A stretch of DNA of 64,000 nucleotides from Patagioenas fasciata (taxonomy: Eukaryota > Chordata > Aves > Columbiformes > Columbidae). The translations under genes were made by a program, and so were the position numbers. The DNA is taken from the NCBI RefSeq assembly GCF_037038585.1, contig NC_092523.1, positions 6,143,001 through 6,207,000 of the forward strand, written 5' to 3'. This document shows, piece by piece, positions 48,036-60,700 of this stretch (the stretch's first letter is position 1; every line of letters starts with the position of its first letter). The notes below the pieces were generated by a model. It was given only the letters and a program-made list of their open reading frames with translations. It did no database searches and was not told the DNA's origin.

Positions 48036-51000
48036 AAAAAAGAGCATACAAAAATTAAAACGTCCAGTTCCTTTCTAGAACATTACTATTTATCAATCAT
48101 TTTCAGTTCAGGGACTTGCTAACTAGGGATGTAATTTCTATGTATATAATATGCCTCTGAATTTCTTTATCACATTTTTTTTCACTCTGTTTAATTCATG
48201 CATAACTTTAGCATTCAGGACATCCTCTAGTGTGGGCAAGAATGACAACCTATGTCTTGGAATAACTTTACATGACAGGAGACTCAATAGTATGAGAACA
48301 CCCAGCATAGAATGCATCACCTAAAATAAGCTATAGCAGAGTTCCACAAATTATGGAGGAAATAGAGAATGTAAGGAATAATTACACATTCTGAACTCTC
48401 AAAAACATGGGTCCCATCTTAAAAGAAACCGAAAAGAATTGAAGGGTTCTTCAAAAAGATGGACTCAATTTGAAATTTGCTGCTTTGGAATTGGGTCCAT
48501 CTTTTTGAAACCTCCTGTACTTTCCCTGCCCCCATATTCCATTTTCAATGCATTTCTACTTCCAATGATAGTGGTAAATAATATGACAGGTTTCATTAAG
48601 TGATTATTGAATAGAATGGAAGGTGGGTAACTATTAAATACTGCAGTGCTCCTAATGCAGCCTCTGGTCAAAGAGATCCTTAAACAGCAATTACCAACGA
48701 GAGAAGTTATCACGAAGAAACAGCGTACCCTGTTTCTAATATTAATTCTGTATATATTTAAAACACTATATGTAACTAGATCTGAAAATTGTTTCTGACA
48801 CCTTTGGTCATAAACACAGTATGTTAGAACCCCTACATAGAACAGAGTAGGAGCGAGAGGAAGAGCAAGTGCAAGAAGAAGGGACAGTAGAAGCAGTAAC
48901 ATGCCTTCCTCAATAATGCTTACCATGTGTTAAGTATCTATGTAATATTTGCATTACAGATGCAAACATATGTTTGATTGTTGAAATATACGTAGTGCTT
49001 GAAAAGTACCATGGACTACTCAACAACAAGGACATCCTAATATATTCACTCAATCAACGACTCCAAACACTGGAGTTTGAGGTGTCAGCATCATATCGAT
49101 GAACAAGTTAATTAAATGAGCATAGCGGGAGAATAAAGTGAGACCAATAACTGTCAGAGGCATATTTTGTGGATTCAGTCATGACTGATGCAACCCTCAT
49201 TTCTATGGTATATCTGAATATTGTATAGCGTCCTTCATTATTACAGTTCTATTAGAAGAATAGACACACACGGAGACTATGTGACTTTACTGGAAAATCA
49301 CCTGTATAGGCTTTCAAAGAATAAATTAATTTGGAACTCAGTGTCACACTAGCATCTTAACCACTGAACCTTTCTTCCTTTACAGACAGAGCTTTTGGGA
49401 CAGTATAATAAACACCCTCCTGGAGCCTTTATCAGAACTCTCTCCAGCATGAAAGTAATGTACAGCTGCAAACCAATTAGGCTGAAAACTTTCAATATGT
49501 TAACGAAAAAGAGCTCGCTTCAGTCACTAAACAAACCAAATGACTTAAAATATCCCAAGATCTTAACCTGAAAGCATCTACATCTAGGGATCTCTTAAAC
49601 CACATTAAATCAGAGATCTGTAAGCACCGCACATTCCCAAATGTCAGCCATTTTTTCTGCAAGCTGTAAATACTTCAGCTGAAGGTCATCTGCCCAAATT
49701 CACCAGCAGCTGCCTCGAATCAGCCATAATGCCAAACAGGCTTAAGTCTCACTTGACTGGATAGTTATTCTACATAGATATCAGCAAATAAGGTGAAGAT
49801 AACTCAATAAATTTGTCCCAGAAAGCTTAATGCCTCAGCACATTTTCATTGCCTTTCATCAGTAGCTGAGACAAAATGAAGTGGTTTAATTAACAAAGTC
49901 ACTTTTCTTGGACTGAAACTGAGGGTTAAAACACAAGGAATCTGGCTATGTGGTATTGTCTTTTTTTTCTGGTGCATCTTCCAATGTTTTGAAGTAGGAT
50001 ATGTGGAGTTGTGCTGGGATGGAAAGAAACACCCTGGACTGCTCTGACCAACTCCACTTTGAGTGTTGAAGGAAAGCAGTGGACCAGATTGCTCACCACC
50101 TACTATCTACAGAAAACTGCATCAAATCAGAAAGCGACTTCATGAAGCCCAGTGCCCGTTAATATGGGAGTATCAGGTAGGATTTATGCAATTAAATCCA
50201 CTTAGAAAACAAGTGGTAGACCTGAAACCTAACCAGTGTTTTTGGCAGTTCATATAAAGGACCCAAGTAAAGCCAAGTCCTCTCTTTCGACCTCTTTTTC
50301 TTTCTTCCACTATATTTCAGACTCTCTAAAGATGGGATTGCCTTTGTTCATCTTCCTTCCCTCTAGCCATTTAAATATTTGTCACTGGGATTCTCTCTCT
50401 AGGTAATAGGGAGAGATGGCTTTTCTCAAGGACAGTTCATGATGCCTCACTTTGACACATAGGACAGAATTAATTGCTCTCCTCAAGTGAGTACAGAGTC
50501 ACCCTAAGAGAGAAGCACAGTCTGTACACTCACCCATTTAATAGCTAAAAAGAGAAGAATCCCACCCTCGGAGGGTACAGCATTTACCAAGTGAGGGACC
50601 CTGGCTAGAACTGCTAATTAGTATATTGACACAGATTCATTATATTATACAATATGCCACTGCCAAAGGGCTGGAATGGGCCAGACAATGAACAGAAGAG
50701 TACCTGGTGCTTCTTCAGAAACAGAGGTCCTGTGTTGTTTCCTTTGGCTAAACGTGTTTTTCCACTGACTGATTTAATTCATTAAGGAGTACCCATGCCT
50801 GTTGGATTCATTCTGTGACCCAGATGTCCTTGCTCTACAGACATGGGTGACACACACCTTTCCTGGCTTCCTGTGATTCATACTCAGTTTCCTTGGATGA
50901 TACGTAACTAACAAGGCACAATGGCCCTGAAATCCTCTGTAACAGTAATTCATAAAGGTTTATTCTTGCTTGCAGTGCCCTAGGCTTTAACAAACAGCAT

Positions 51001-53525
51001 AGCAGGTACGGTGAGGGAGGAACCAGCCCACCAATGCACCCAGGCAGAAAACAATAACGAGTCTCCTTACTCTTTTATTATTGCTCACACAGGATATCAG
51101 TCCTTTCTCACTTGACCTTGCAGTGATGGGAAATATGCTGAAGCAGTTGTACAGTAGCCTGATTACTTATCACAAATCTTTCTAATGAGTTTATACTCAT
51201 TAATGTGACATCTGGGAATCGGGCATTAAACCATCAATGACCTTTTTGCAAATCAAAGGCCTCGAAGCTTGTTATTTGGAGGGAATTTACTCATATAGAG
51301 CTTTACCTCCACATCAGGCTAATCAGACAGGTGAGTTTTTCTTGCTGAATTTGAAAATGCTAGAAGTAAGCCTGTAGAGATTGCTATTTGGAAGACAGAT
51401 GGGCATACAGATAAGGCTGCTGCTTTATTCTGCAAGTATGCTTTAGTGTACATGAGTCCCCTCTGCTAACTTTGGGTATACCTGTGTTGCCACTTAAGAA
51501 GTAACTGCAATAGGCATAAATGAAACAACTGTAATCTATGTGGTAGGAACAGAGATACTGTAGAGGACTTGAGGCACCGTCTTCAGTGTAGCTGCTGGGT
51601 TACACATGTAGATTTCCGAGCGGTACTAAAGTCTTTTTCTTTGATTATTAGCTCTGTTCCAACTAGCTCAAGTATGCCTAAATCTCCTACTGCATTGTAG
51701 ACCTCAGTTGTGTGGATCTTGCTTGGGTCACAGTACATTTAAACAATCACAAGCCATCAGGTCCTACAGTTTATCCAGTTTTTGCTTATTGTGGTAACTA
51801 TAATAGCACACTTCTGGTTTGCATGCAACCTAGTAGGAAATTAAAATGCATTTCCTTCTATAATCTTCCCCTGACAAAATGAATTTCTTTTTTCAAGTTT
51901 CTAACCACCTTCCAGCACTCTCACCAGGAGCTGCTATAGTAACATGATCAGTGGTTATTTTTTGGTTCTAAGCTACAAGTCAAAGTATCTTGTTTGCAAA
52001 GCCACATTCCTTCCCAGCCATGTCTCAAGAAAACTCACTGCCATAGTCTGCAAGAGGGGGTGAAATAATTCTTTCCTATCTATAAGGCATCCTCTTATAG
52101 TGGAGAAATTCAAATAGACAGTTTTTGCCAGATGTGTGGTTCTTCTACCCCACCAAAATTATGCAGATTATGTTACTCTACAGTTCTATATTTTGTGGCT
52201 ATTAAGGTCCAGACTGCATTCAAGTATATCTCTTCCTATCAAAACAGTAATGTTTACAAGTATGAATAGACATGCTGTACAGGTCAGTGTTATTTATTTA
52301 GCTAGGATGCATAGAATTTAAGTGATAGCTTTTCATTCTTTCTTATCTGGAATATGACCACTGAAATTACAGCAATTTCATGGATTTTTTTCCATATTGA
52401 TGTGTTGTCACTTTCTGATAAAAGTTCCCAAGTTTCCTATGACTTGTGGTGGATATCCTCATCTTTATTTTACAAATGGAAAAGCTGATGTCAATAGAAA
52501 GTCCATTATACCCGAATGTACATTTCAAGATCAGTTTTATGTGGTAGTTCGTATGGTGACTGTTCCTACAGTGCAGGACAGGTGAACATTTACATAACCA
52601 ACTCTGTCTTCTGGCTTTTATTTGCTTCTTATTAGCCTTAAATGATGAAAAACACAGAAGAGGAACTGAGTAATATTTTAGCTTGGTAAAGAGATAACTG
52701 TGTGTTTATGTGTAAATGTATCCACGTGAATTTATTTTTTGCCATGTCTGTGTTGCTTTACTCCCTTCTTTATAACTATTACTAAATGTATGTGAAAAGC
52801 AACAGTGTTTTTCTGCTATACTCCAAATAAGTAACTGGGCCTTCATTTGTAAGCACAATTCTCTTGATTTATTCCAGAATATCGAGACACAGTATGTATC
52901 ATTTGTGTTAGCCTTAGGCCCAATTTTATGCTTCATAGCACTGATGATGTCAGTTTGAAATGTATGTTGGTCACTTGAAAGCCAGATATCAGGAATGGGA
53001 TTAATCTGAGCAAATGTAGACATTTCTTCTGTAGATAACTGCACAGTACCTTGTCCTGGACTCCCTTTATAGTCAATAGATAGGAGGAGGAGACACTTTG
53101 TGCAATTCATCATGTGCAAAAACTGGTATCTGAAACAGGGCAGATAAATCACACGTTAGAAATGCTTCTTTCTCACACTGAAGGCAAAGGGAGCTCAGGC
53201 TGACTAGTTCCAATGCAGTGAAAATACCTTAGCATGTGATAAGGATCTCAAGCCTGAAGTATGCTTGGTACTCTTCCAAAACAGCATTTTCTCCACACAG
53301 TTGTCTCTTTCTTCAAACAGCCCATCTTTCTTCCTGTGTCATCAGGGCTGTGAAAAAGGTAGTAAGACTTTCAAGGGACATCTGTAACAGAGCAGACCAA
53401 GTATGGCCTTGGGATTCCAGATCTGCTTGTGAACAGTGATGGGTAAATCAAGGCTATGATGTCAAAGAAAAATTAGCACAGGCTATCTCATTGCCATACC
53501 ACTTTTTCTTGTCATATAGTATGTC
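48036..53525. other. Unique AT-rich DNA, including possible conserved non-coding blocks
   Basis: No gene is recognised. It contains a long inverted repeat at 48450-48509, and unique blocks at about 49480-49740 and 51090-51310 that look like conserved non-coding elements from their low repeat content and homeodomain-like motifs. Minus-strand open frames of 153 codons (48465-48926) and 148 codons (52706-53152) match nothing I know. Confidence 0.45.
48450..48509. repeat. Inverted repeat, 21-bp arms (possible MITE or hairpin)
   Basis: Arms 48450-48470 and 48489-48509 are complementary at 20 of 21 positions; the exception would be a G-U pair in RNA. The loop is 18 bases. Similarity decays quickly outside the arms. 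It could be a tiny non-autonomous DNA transposon made mostly of its terminal repeats, or simply a hairpin. Confidence 0.8.
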
Positions 53526-53735
53526 AGTACAGGACAGATATGGACCTGTTGGAAAGGGTCCAGAGGAGGCCACAAAAATGATCAGAGGGCTGGAACAGCT
53601 CTGCTGTGAGGACAGACTGAGAGAGTTGGGGTGTTGAGCCTGGAGAGGAGAAAGCTCCAGGAAGAACTTGTTGCAGTCTTTCGATATTCAACAGAGCCTA
53701 TAAGAAAGATGGGGACAGGCCTTTTAATAGGGCCT
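53526..53735 (+). mobile_element. Old CR1, 5' part of a copy split by an LTR
   Basis: Sense-strand CR1 ORF2 sequence is clear: gtccagaggaggccacaaaaatgatcagagggctgg, then gaggacagactgagagagttgggg and aagaaagatggggacaggcc. The copy breaks at tttaatagggcct, where an LTR begins, and resumes at 54395. It is truncated upstream at about 53526. Frames are broken. Confidence 0.92.
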
Positions 53736-54394
53736 TGTCCTGGTTTTGTTAAAAACAAAACCAGTTTCTCTTTTAGTGAATTTTCCTTTCAGCTAAGTTC
53801 TTCTAAGTAACTGCACTTTTCTGAAGTTGGATACATGTTTTTCCAAATATAGCAACGGAATGCAAGGTCACTGATAAGAGTGCACATCCCATAAGTGAGA
53901 GGGGTGTATTTGCAAGGAGGAGAGAACTGAACAGGTTACTAAAATTGACCAGCTAAGTATTCCATCCCATCCACGTCGTGACACTATATGAAAGTGGGAG
54001 ATCATGAGGGTCTTGCTCTCTTCAACTATGGCTGGCATTTGAAGAGGACCCTGCCCGTCATCCCTGTGATCTGGTGCCTAGTGACAGACCCTGCATCCTT
54101 GAATCTAGTTCTGGTTCACTGCAGAGTCCAACCCAGTACTTCTGTGTGCCCGCCCCGCAGCTGCTGGAGCAGTGCTGAGCTGTGCTGGGGAATTCAAGAT
54201 TGGTTTTGTATATTTTGTATGATTTTCTCTATTTTATTAGTAGCATTAGTAAAACATTTTTATTTTTTTTTCCAACTTGCAAGTCTGTCTCCTTTTTCCT
54301 CCTATCACCTTTCCTTAGTGGGAAGTGGGGGCTGGGGGCAAGGGGGAGGTTGACAGAGAGCATCTGCCACGGTTTGTCACCCTGCAATTAAACA
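53736..54394 (+). mobile_element. Solo LTR nested in an old CR1
   Basis: The insertion of 659 bases begins tgtcctggttttg, a typical avian LTR opening, and ends gcaattaaaca, giving TG...CA ends. Near its 3' part it has ggttttgtatattttgtatgattttctctattttatt and a polypurine-rich gggaagtgggggctgggggcaagggggagg. It is flanked by ttaatagggcct before and ttaataggcct after, an apparent target duplication of 11-12 bases, longer than the usual 4-6. Because the host CR1 is otherwise continuous, the boundaries are well fixed. No viral genes are present. The family is inferred from the ends and block order. Confidence 0.8.
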
Positions 54395-54672
54395 TTAATA
54401 GGCCTGTAGTGATAAGGGGTAATGGTTTAAAACTAAAAGAGGGGAGACTGAAGATAGGTATAAGGAACATTTGTTTTTTTTTTTTGTGTTGAGTGTGTTG
54501 AAACACCAGCACAGGTTGCACAGAGAGGTGGTGGATGCCTCATCCCTGGAGACATCCCAGGCCAGGCCGGACGGGGCTCTGAGCAACCTGATCTGAGTGA
54601 AGATGGCCCTGCTCATGGCAGGGGCATTTGGACAACATGACTTTTGAACATCCCTTCCAACCCAAACCATTT
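54395..54672 (+). mobile_element. Old CR1, 3' part of the split copy
   Basis: CR1 resumes with aggcctgtagtgataaggggtaatgg and continues through gttgcacagagaggtggtggatgcc and ggagacatcccaggccaggcc to cccttccaacccaaaccatttta. An inserted or expanded T run lies near 54474-54485. The expected octamer tail has been replaced by degenerate ttttattattttattaaa. Confidence 0.92.
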
Positions 54673-55581
54673 TATTATTTTATTAAAAGTGCAGTGAAAA
54701 GTTGTAGGTAAAATTATGAATTTTAAGTCAGAGCTGCCATCAGGCAATGCATTCTTTCCTATCTGCACAACTATTTCATCTTTCCTCCCATCACCTGTGA
54801 TTCAAAAGCTACACTGAAGACATCAAGTAGATGTCCTAAAATCTCTAGAACATTCCTTTGAAAATCTCACTTCTGATTACACCGAAGTTTAGAGGGGAGC
54901 AGAACTCAATTTAGAATTGAAGTGTATGTTCATGTTGTGACTGCCATTACAGGTATTCTTATCAAAACGATTGACTGTCATCAGAAAGTTAGACTTCAAA
55001 TCTAAGCTTGTAGTTTCTTCTGTGAAACAAGGTTCTGTCTAGGAGGTCCCAATAGTCTCAGGCTGTCTAAGGAAAGGATTCTGTATGACAGACATATTTA
55101 GATGGCTAAACTGAAAGAAAATGTTATGAAATGGGTGTTTCAAAAATATACAAGTGGATTTTTCAATTACCTGGCAGAATCTGATCTTTTAATGGCTTTA
55201 GACAGTCCCGAGAGTCTTGGAGATAAAGTAGCTTCACACAGAAGGAGGAAAGTACTAATACCAAAATATTAAAATGTATGATTGTTATTACTGGTGCAAA
55301 ATATGTATGATGGGAGTTAAGTGCAAGGGAAGCGCCAGCTGAAAAGGAAGCATGGTCTAATGAAGTGTCGACATAGTCCTAACGAGCCCCCAAACATTTA
55401 TTCTTTGCCACAAAGATGTAGACTTCCAGAGACATTTTGAAGCAACTGGATTCCCTTAGCTAAGGTTTGCAGCTTACCCGAGACGGCATCATCATCTCAC
55501 TGAATGAGGCAGAAGTCCATTGAAATGCAAGCAGTGGAAAAGGATCTGTTTCTGAGTCACAGTTAGAGAAACTACCAACCT

Positions 55582-55617
55582 AGGGTAAAGAATTGCTGTA
55601 TTGCAATTCTTTACCCT
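55582..55617. repeat. Perfect hairpin, 15-bp arms and 6-base loop
   Basis: Bases 55582-55596 (agggtaaagaattgc) are exactly complementary to 55603-55617, with loop tgtatt. The stem ends abruptly on the outer side. It is not part of a recognised transposon. Confidence 0.9.
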
Positions 55618-57644
55618 CAGGGTTCCGGGTTTTTTTACCTCGCTGTGTGGTCTGCATCTTAATCTAAACCCACCAAATCAGCAAACAAATGAAACACAGT
55701 GCTCACATTAGCACATGGCATCAGTAATGGTTTTATTTTGACAATATTTAATTAGGTATCAAGCTAGAAGTAAACACCAAACACAGGAAATGGAAAACAT
55801 AGCTTAATCGGGGCAATAGCTAGAGATGGGGCCTATTTATAACAACACAGTAGAACAAATCCACAACTGCTGAGTTGTTGCACACCCCTTATTTTGCTGA
55901 AGGCCATAATATTTAGGAACTTCCTGGACCTAAACTAAAGCAGAATTACTATTAGTTGTTTGTAGCCTACAGCTCTTACTACATATCTAAGCAATTCCAA
56001 TAGTTCCTGCAGGGAACATGGAGATCCTCCAGGTTATTTCCTTTATTGACCCTCTAGTTCTGCAGAGGCTTTGTAACAGGTCCTCACTGTGAGTATTGTG
56101 CTTGCAAGTCTAGGGCGGATTGTGTTCATACTGTCTGAAGGATGGAACAAGATGTTTACCGCTCTCTCTGTGTCCTGACACGTCCTCACCATCGCATCAT
56201 TCATTCTGGAGCTGGAGCATGAATTAATCCAAACCCCCTGGCTTGGAGAGCCAGTTTAAAACCCTGGACAAAAGAAGCAGCAAAGAAGATGCATGTGTTA
56301 AAGGGAAAAGAAGTTATAATGAAACATGAGAATAAATATAACAGTTTTGCTGAGACTTGTAGCCAGATATGCAATGTGTATGACTGAGGAGACATAACCA
56401 AAGCTTTCTGTCTTCCACTGGTCTTTTGAGTGAGTAATTCCCAGGGAACTGCAGCTGGTTTAAGTGTCCTCACACACATCACAGAGGAATAAGCTGGAAT
56501 TGCTGAGATTAAACACAGTTGTTTGAGTTACCTGCATATAAGAAGTTGGTAACCTGTGGTGGATTGACAACCGGGAATAGCTGAAAAGGTGGCGGAACAG
56601 CACCTGAACTGTTTGCAGACTGTCTTATTAATGCCAGTCAGTGCACACTAGACTCAGTGCTGACATGCAGGCTTGTGTAGGGAATGACAAGTTTTGTGTT
56701 TAACTGTCTTCAGCTGAAAAGGCTGTAGGCTCTGGGAGGGGTGTTCTGTCATTGTGGATAGCTGGGGACAGCATTTGGTGCAGACATCATGCCCGCACCT
56801 GCTGCTGAATGCACATCACCATCAAGAGTGGCAGAGCTAGCTGAGAGCAGTTTAAATCATGACAGAAGATGAAGAGGTCCCACGTTAGGAAACTGCAAAT
56901 GCTTTCTCAGATCCAAATCCAAACCCAAGACCGAATATAATATGAACGCCATCATCTTAGTCATACATTGATCAAGGATTTTTTATTCTTTTTAAGGGTT
57001 CCTCCCTATCCTCCCCCACAGTCCTCCTTATTTTCATCAGAGAAATGAAAAAAAGGAGAGGGATAGTACTTCAGATGGAAGACTGGAAAATTGTCAGACT
57101 ATCAGCCTCTGCTGAGCAAAAAGGGAGATAAACAAACACCACACCTGACCCACAGAGGAGCACACAGCATATCTCACAGGCCATAGCAGCACCGGAAGAT
57201 CATTTCCTTCCCATCTTTGCAATTAGATACTTGATCTCTCAAAACACAGTGGCCACATTGTCAGTAGGTACCATGTTATTCCTCTACACTCAGGTACAGA
57301 AACTTTCTTGATCCCATAACCTATCCCAGCCCTCAGACATCCCTGGGATACTGAATACAGAACAGTTTCGCAGCAGGAGTTCGGTGGGGCTACATGATCC
57401 TGTTTGTATTCAGAATGTATGGTGCTTTTTCTGCTGTTTTTTAGAGCTGGATGTCAGGTTCATTGATTTCAATAATTAATGTGTGTCTTGCAGCTCTCCT
57501 ATCCCCCGTATACTTGTGTTCTTTCCGATCAGCTAAAGGGTTTATTTTTGACTGGGTACTTTAATAAGCATGTCTTGATTAAACTGAATTTCCTTATTTG
57601 ATTTGATTGCCTTACACAGTGATCTCTACAACTTCAGATTTTTA

Positions 57645-57730
57645 ATTATTTTTCTTGTGCCTTTGCCTCTTTCTCTTGGGTTTTGTTGTTGTTTTGGGGT
57701 TTCTTTGGTTTTTGTTTGTTGTTTTTTGAT
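57645..57730. repeat. T/G-rich low-complexity tract
   Basis: Repeated gttttgttgttgttttggggtttctttggtttttg-like units without a fixed period, similar to the tracts at 12961, 22017 and 29580. Confidence 0.75.
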
Positions 57731-60700
57731 TCTGTGGTGTAGGGACTATATAACCACCATGTTCTCTAACAGATCTTCCTGAGCACAGATTGTCTTCTGA
57801 GAAGCTAGAAATAACCATTCCAAAAATGACAACAAACAAAAGCAAGCTATCCTGCATGTCCATTTGGATATATAAATGTGGTTAGAACAGTGGCACACAT
57901 GTATACATATATATTTGTACTATTTTTGGCATTAAGAGAGGTGTTAAAGAATTGCTGCACCCACTCTAGTTACCTGCTATTCCAGAGTGAATTAATGATC
58001 CCTGTATATAGTTTATGCATTTGTTTTATATTGCACATCAATAAAAGCACATCAAATTCAAAACCATTCTCATTTATGGATGGAAACTTTGAGGCAAAAA
58101 ACATACCTTATTATGAGTTATAGATCAGCCATTTATTCAAGTCAAACAAAATACTGCTGTACTTCCAGCTCAGCAAGATAAGTACAGAATGTGACCCCAC
58201 ACTGCACTAACTTCCTGGCCTGAAAGTAGATGGTTCATCCACTGATTAAAGTGGTTGCTTTTTGGGAGCAACCTGAAAAGACAGACCATTACATCTGATA
58301 TGAGACTTCAGCCCTGGTACAGAGAGAGCACTGTTAATAGGAGAGAGAAGTCCAAATCCCATTTACATTGAATTAACTGGCCAAGACAGACATGTGTTGC
58401 TGTCAGAGACCTGTAAAAAGATATCAAAATGCTTTCTGCAGTGCAACATGTTTTACAAGGGGGGGGAGAAAAATAGGCTATTGTCTCTCCTCTTCCTTGC
58501 CCTCCTCAAGTCATAAAGTTGTCATTCTCCTGACAAAATAAGGGATTTTAGTACATTGAAATTCTGTGCACTGCCATACAGAGACTGGTTTAATCGCACC
58601 TAACATTTAAAGGAAGGGCATTCACGGCAGCAGGTGCATTCTGAAGCGTATTGCGGAGGATGCAGAAAAGGAAAATGTTTTGCAGTAATTCTTTCCTCAT
58701 TTCTGATCTTGCGGATGGGCATTTGGTGGGACCTCTCGCTGAGAGTCTCGTTGCTACAAGGATGTAGCAGACAGCAGTTGTGTCTTCCCTGGTCTTTATG
58801 CACAGTATATAAATGTGGCGACCCAACATAACATTTGTCACATACAGAGTGTCAGGAGGGTGAGCAGATGAAGAAAGAATGGAGCTGCTGCTGATACCTC
58901 TGTCCTCTCCACTCCTGAGGGCCCTTTCAGACCAGACCCTGGCAGGAAGCAAAAAAAATATCTAGAAGAGGGAAGATGAAAGGATAGAGCAAGGACAGAT
59001 GGTGATAACAACAACTCTAAGCCCTGCAGGAGGCTTTGAGAAGTATGGGAGCAGAATGGGAAGGTTGTTTTGGGACATAAAGCTGCCCTACTTCCTTTTT
59101 CATTGCTCAACGTTCCACAAATAAAAAGGAGTAACTTCCCTGGCCCGTATTTTAAACTTCTTTTTGAGTCAGAGTCCTTCAGAAAGTCACACTTCATGTG
59201 ACTTAGCCATCCAGCTCCAGCTTGAAACAGGCAAATTGTGTGATTGTTTGGGTGGCTTTGCCATTCTTGAGACCTGATGTCTGTATCAGTTCCCAGGGAG
59301 ACCAAACAAGATTGGCTTTGTTCTTGGAAGCTCAGGAGGATTGACATAGTTTGATGTTGCATAGTCAAGGAGAGGTGGTTTAACATAGACCGTAGATATG
59401 GCCATGAAGCAGACTATGTACTCTAACTGCCCATTATTACAAACAGAAACAGCACAGAGTAGGAGTACAAGAAAACTGGGAGAAAAGGAAGACAAGTCCA
59501 GTAACATGGAAGCAGAGAAGTAATACGGGACGAGGACAGAAGATGAGGGAAGACCAAATCCTCATACTCACTAAAATCATTGAAATGGAAAAAATTGAGG
59601 CTCTCGTGTAAAGAGAACGTTGGAGTTTTTCCCTCCCCAATTTTTTTTTCCTCTCATATTCTCAAAACATGAATCAATGGTGGGGGTGGAGGAAAGGAAT
59701 TTGTGAGGCTAAACCTCACATTGATTCAACTCCACCTACTCTTGTTTATTCTTCCCAAGTACCTGACTTTGTAAATTGGAACAAAGATAATTTATATACA
59801 TAATTTTTTCAGCTGTGTTTTATTTAAAATAAACCTTTAACTGCATTTGCTGGACAAAATTCAGTCTAAAAGTAAAACAACTTCAGAGTAAAATATCCTT
59901 CTTGATACATCCTAACCTCTAATACAAGCTCTACTCTTGGTCTTATTAACCCCCAAAACTGACTTTTCATTGATTTTCTGCAAGCAGGGTCAAGCTCAAA
60001 TAACTTTCCTGGTGTGAGTAACCTGAATAAAAGCAATAGAGTTCAGCAGGAGTTAGACACTGTGATTACAGCCCCATATGAACTCTGATTTGTTCTGCCT
60101 TACATGGAGGTTAATTAACGTTAGTTAGTTCACTTTTAAGTCAAGGGATTACATGCCTTCCATTGCTTTTAAAAATCTCAGGCAAAACTCAGTGCTATGG
60201 GTATAATACAAGTGTGGTTATGTGTCCAGACACAGAAGAATTCACACTGCTGAGTGGCATAGGTTGAGATTGTTAAGGCTGAGGTGAACAGGGAGAGGCT
60301 CCTGCAAAGGCTGGGCTCAGCAGAAACCTTACTTAGATGCACACAATAACCCTTATGGAAGCTATCACCCTATTCCTTTATTTAGAGAGATTTTTAGGGA
60401 GACTCCTGCTAAAGAGCCAACAGCAACACTTGGATATCAGCAATAATTTTTCTGCAAATTGACTGCAATACCAGCAAGCAATGCTTCTGCCACTTGTGTC
60501 TCTAGTCCCAGAGGACTCTTTCCTCATGGTCTTGGGCCATCATGACCTGGGAACATAAGATCCTGTAGAGCTCTTAATTCCTATGCTTGACATTGCGTCT
60601 ACCAGATGTCTGAAAAATGTTGCCTTGTAAAACGAAATAAAATTAAATAAACAAACATTTAAAGAAAAAAAAAAAGCTATTGGAATAGCAATAATGACTT

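Noticed and set aside
48465..48926. 153-codon minus-strand frame with a hydrophobic N-terminal segment
   Set aside because: It runs into the inverted repeat at 48450-48509 and matches no family I know; the hydrophobic start alone does not support a gene.
52706..53152. 148-codon minus-strand frame
   Set aside because: No recognisable motif, AT-rich third positions and no splice-site context.
56554..56590. gtggtggattgacaaccggg resembling the start of an avian LTR
   Set aside because: Only about 20 bases match, and no LTR-like continuation or 3' end follows.
58838..59386. 182-codon open frame on the minus strand
   Set aside because: No recognisable domain, unremarkable codon use, and overlapping open frames in other phases; likely chance in a moderately GC stretch.
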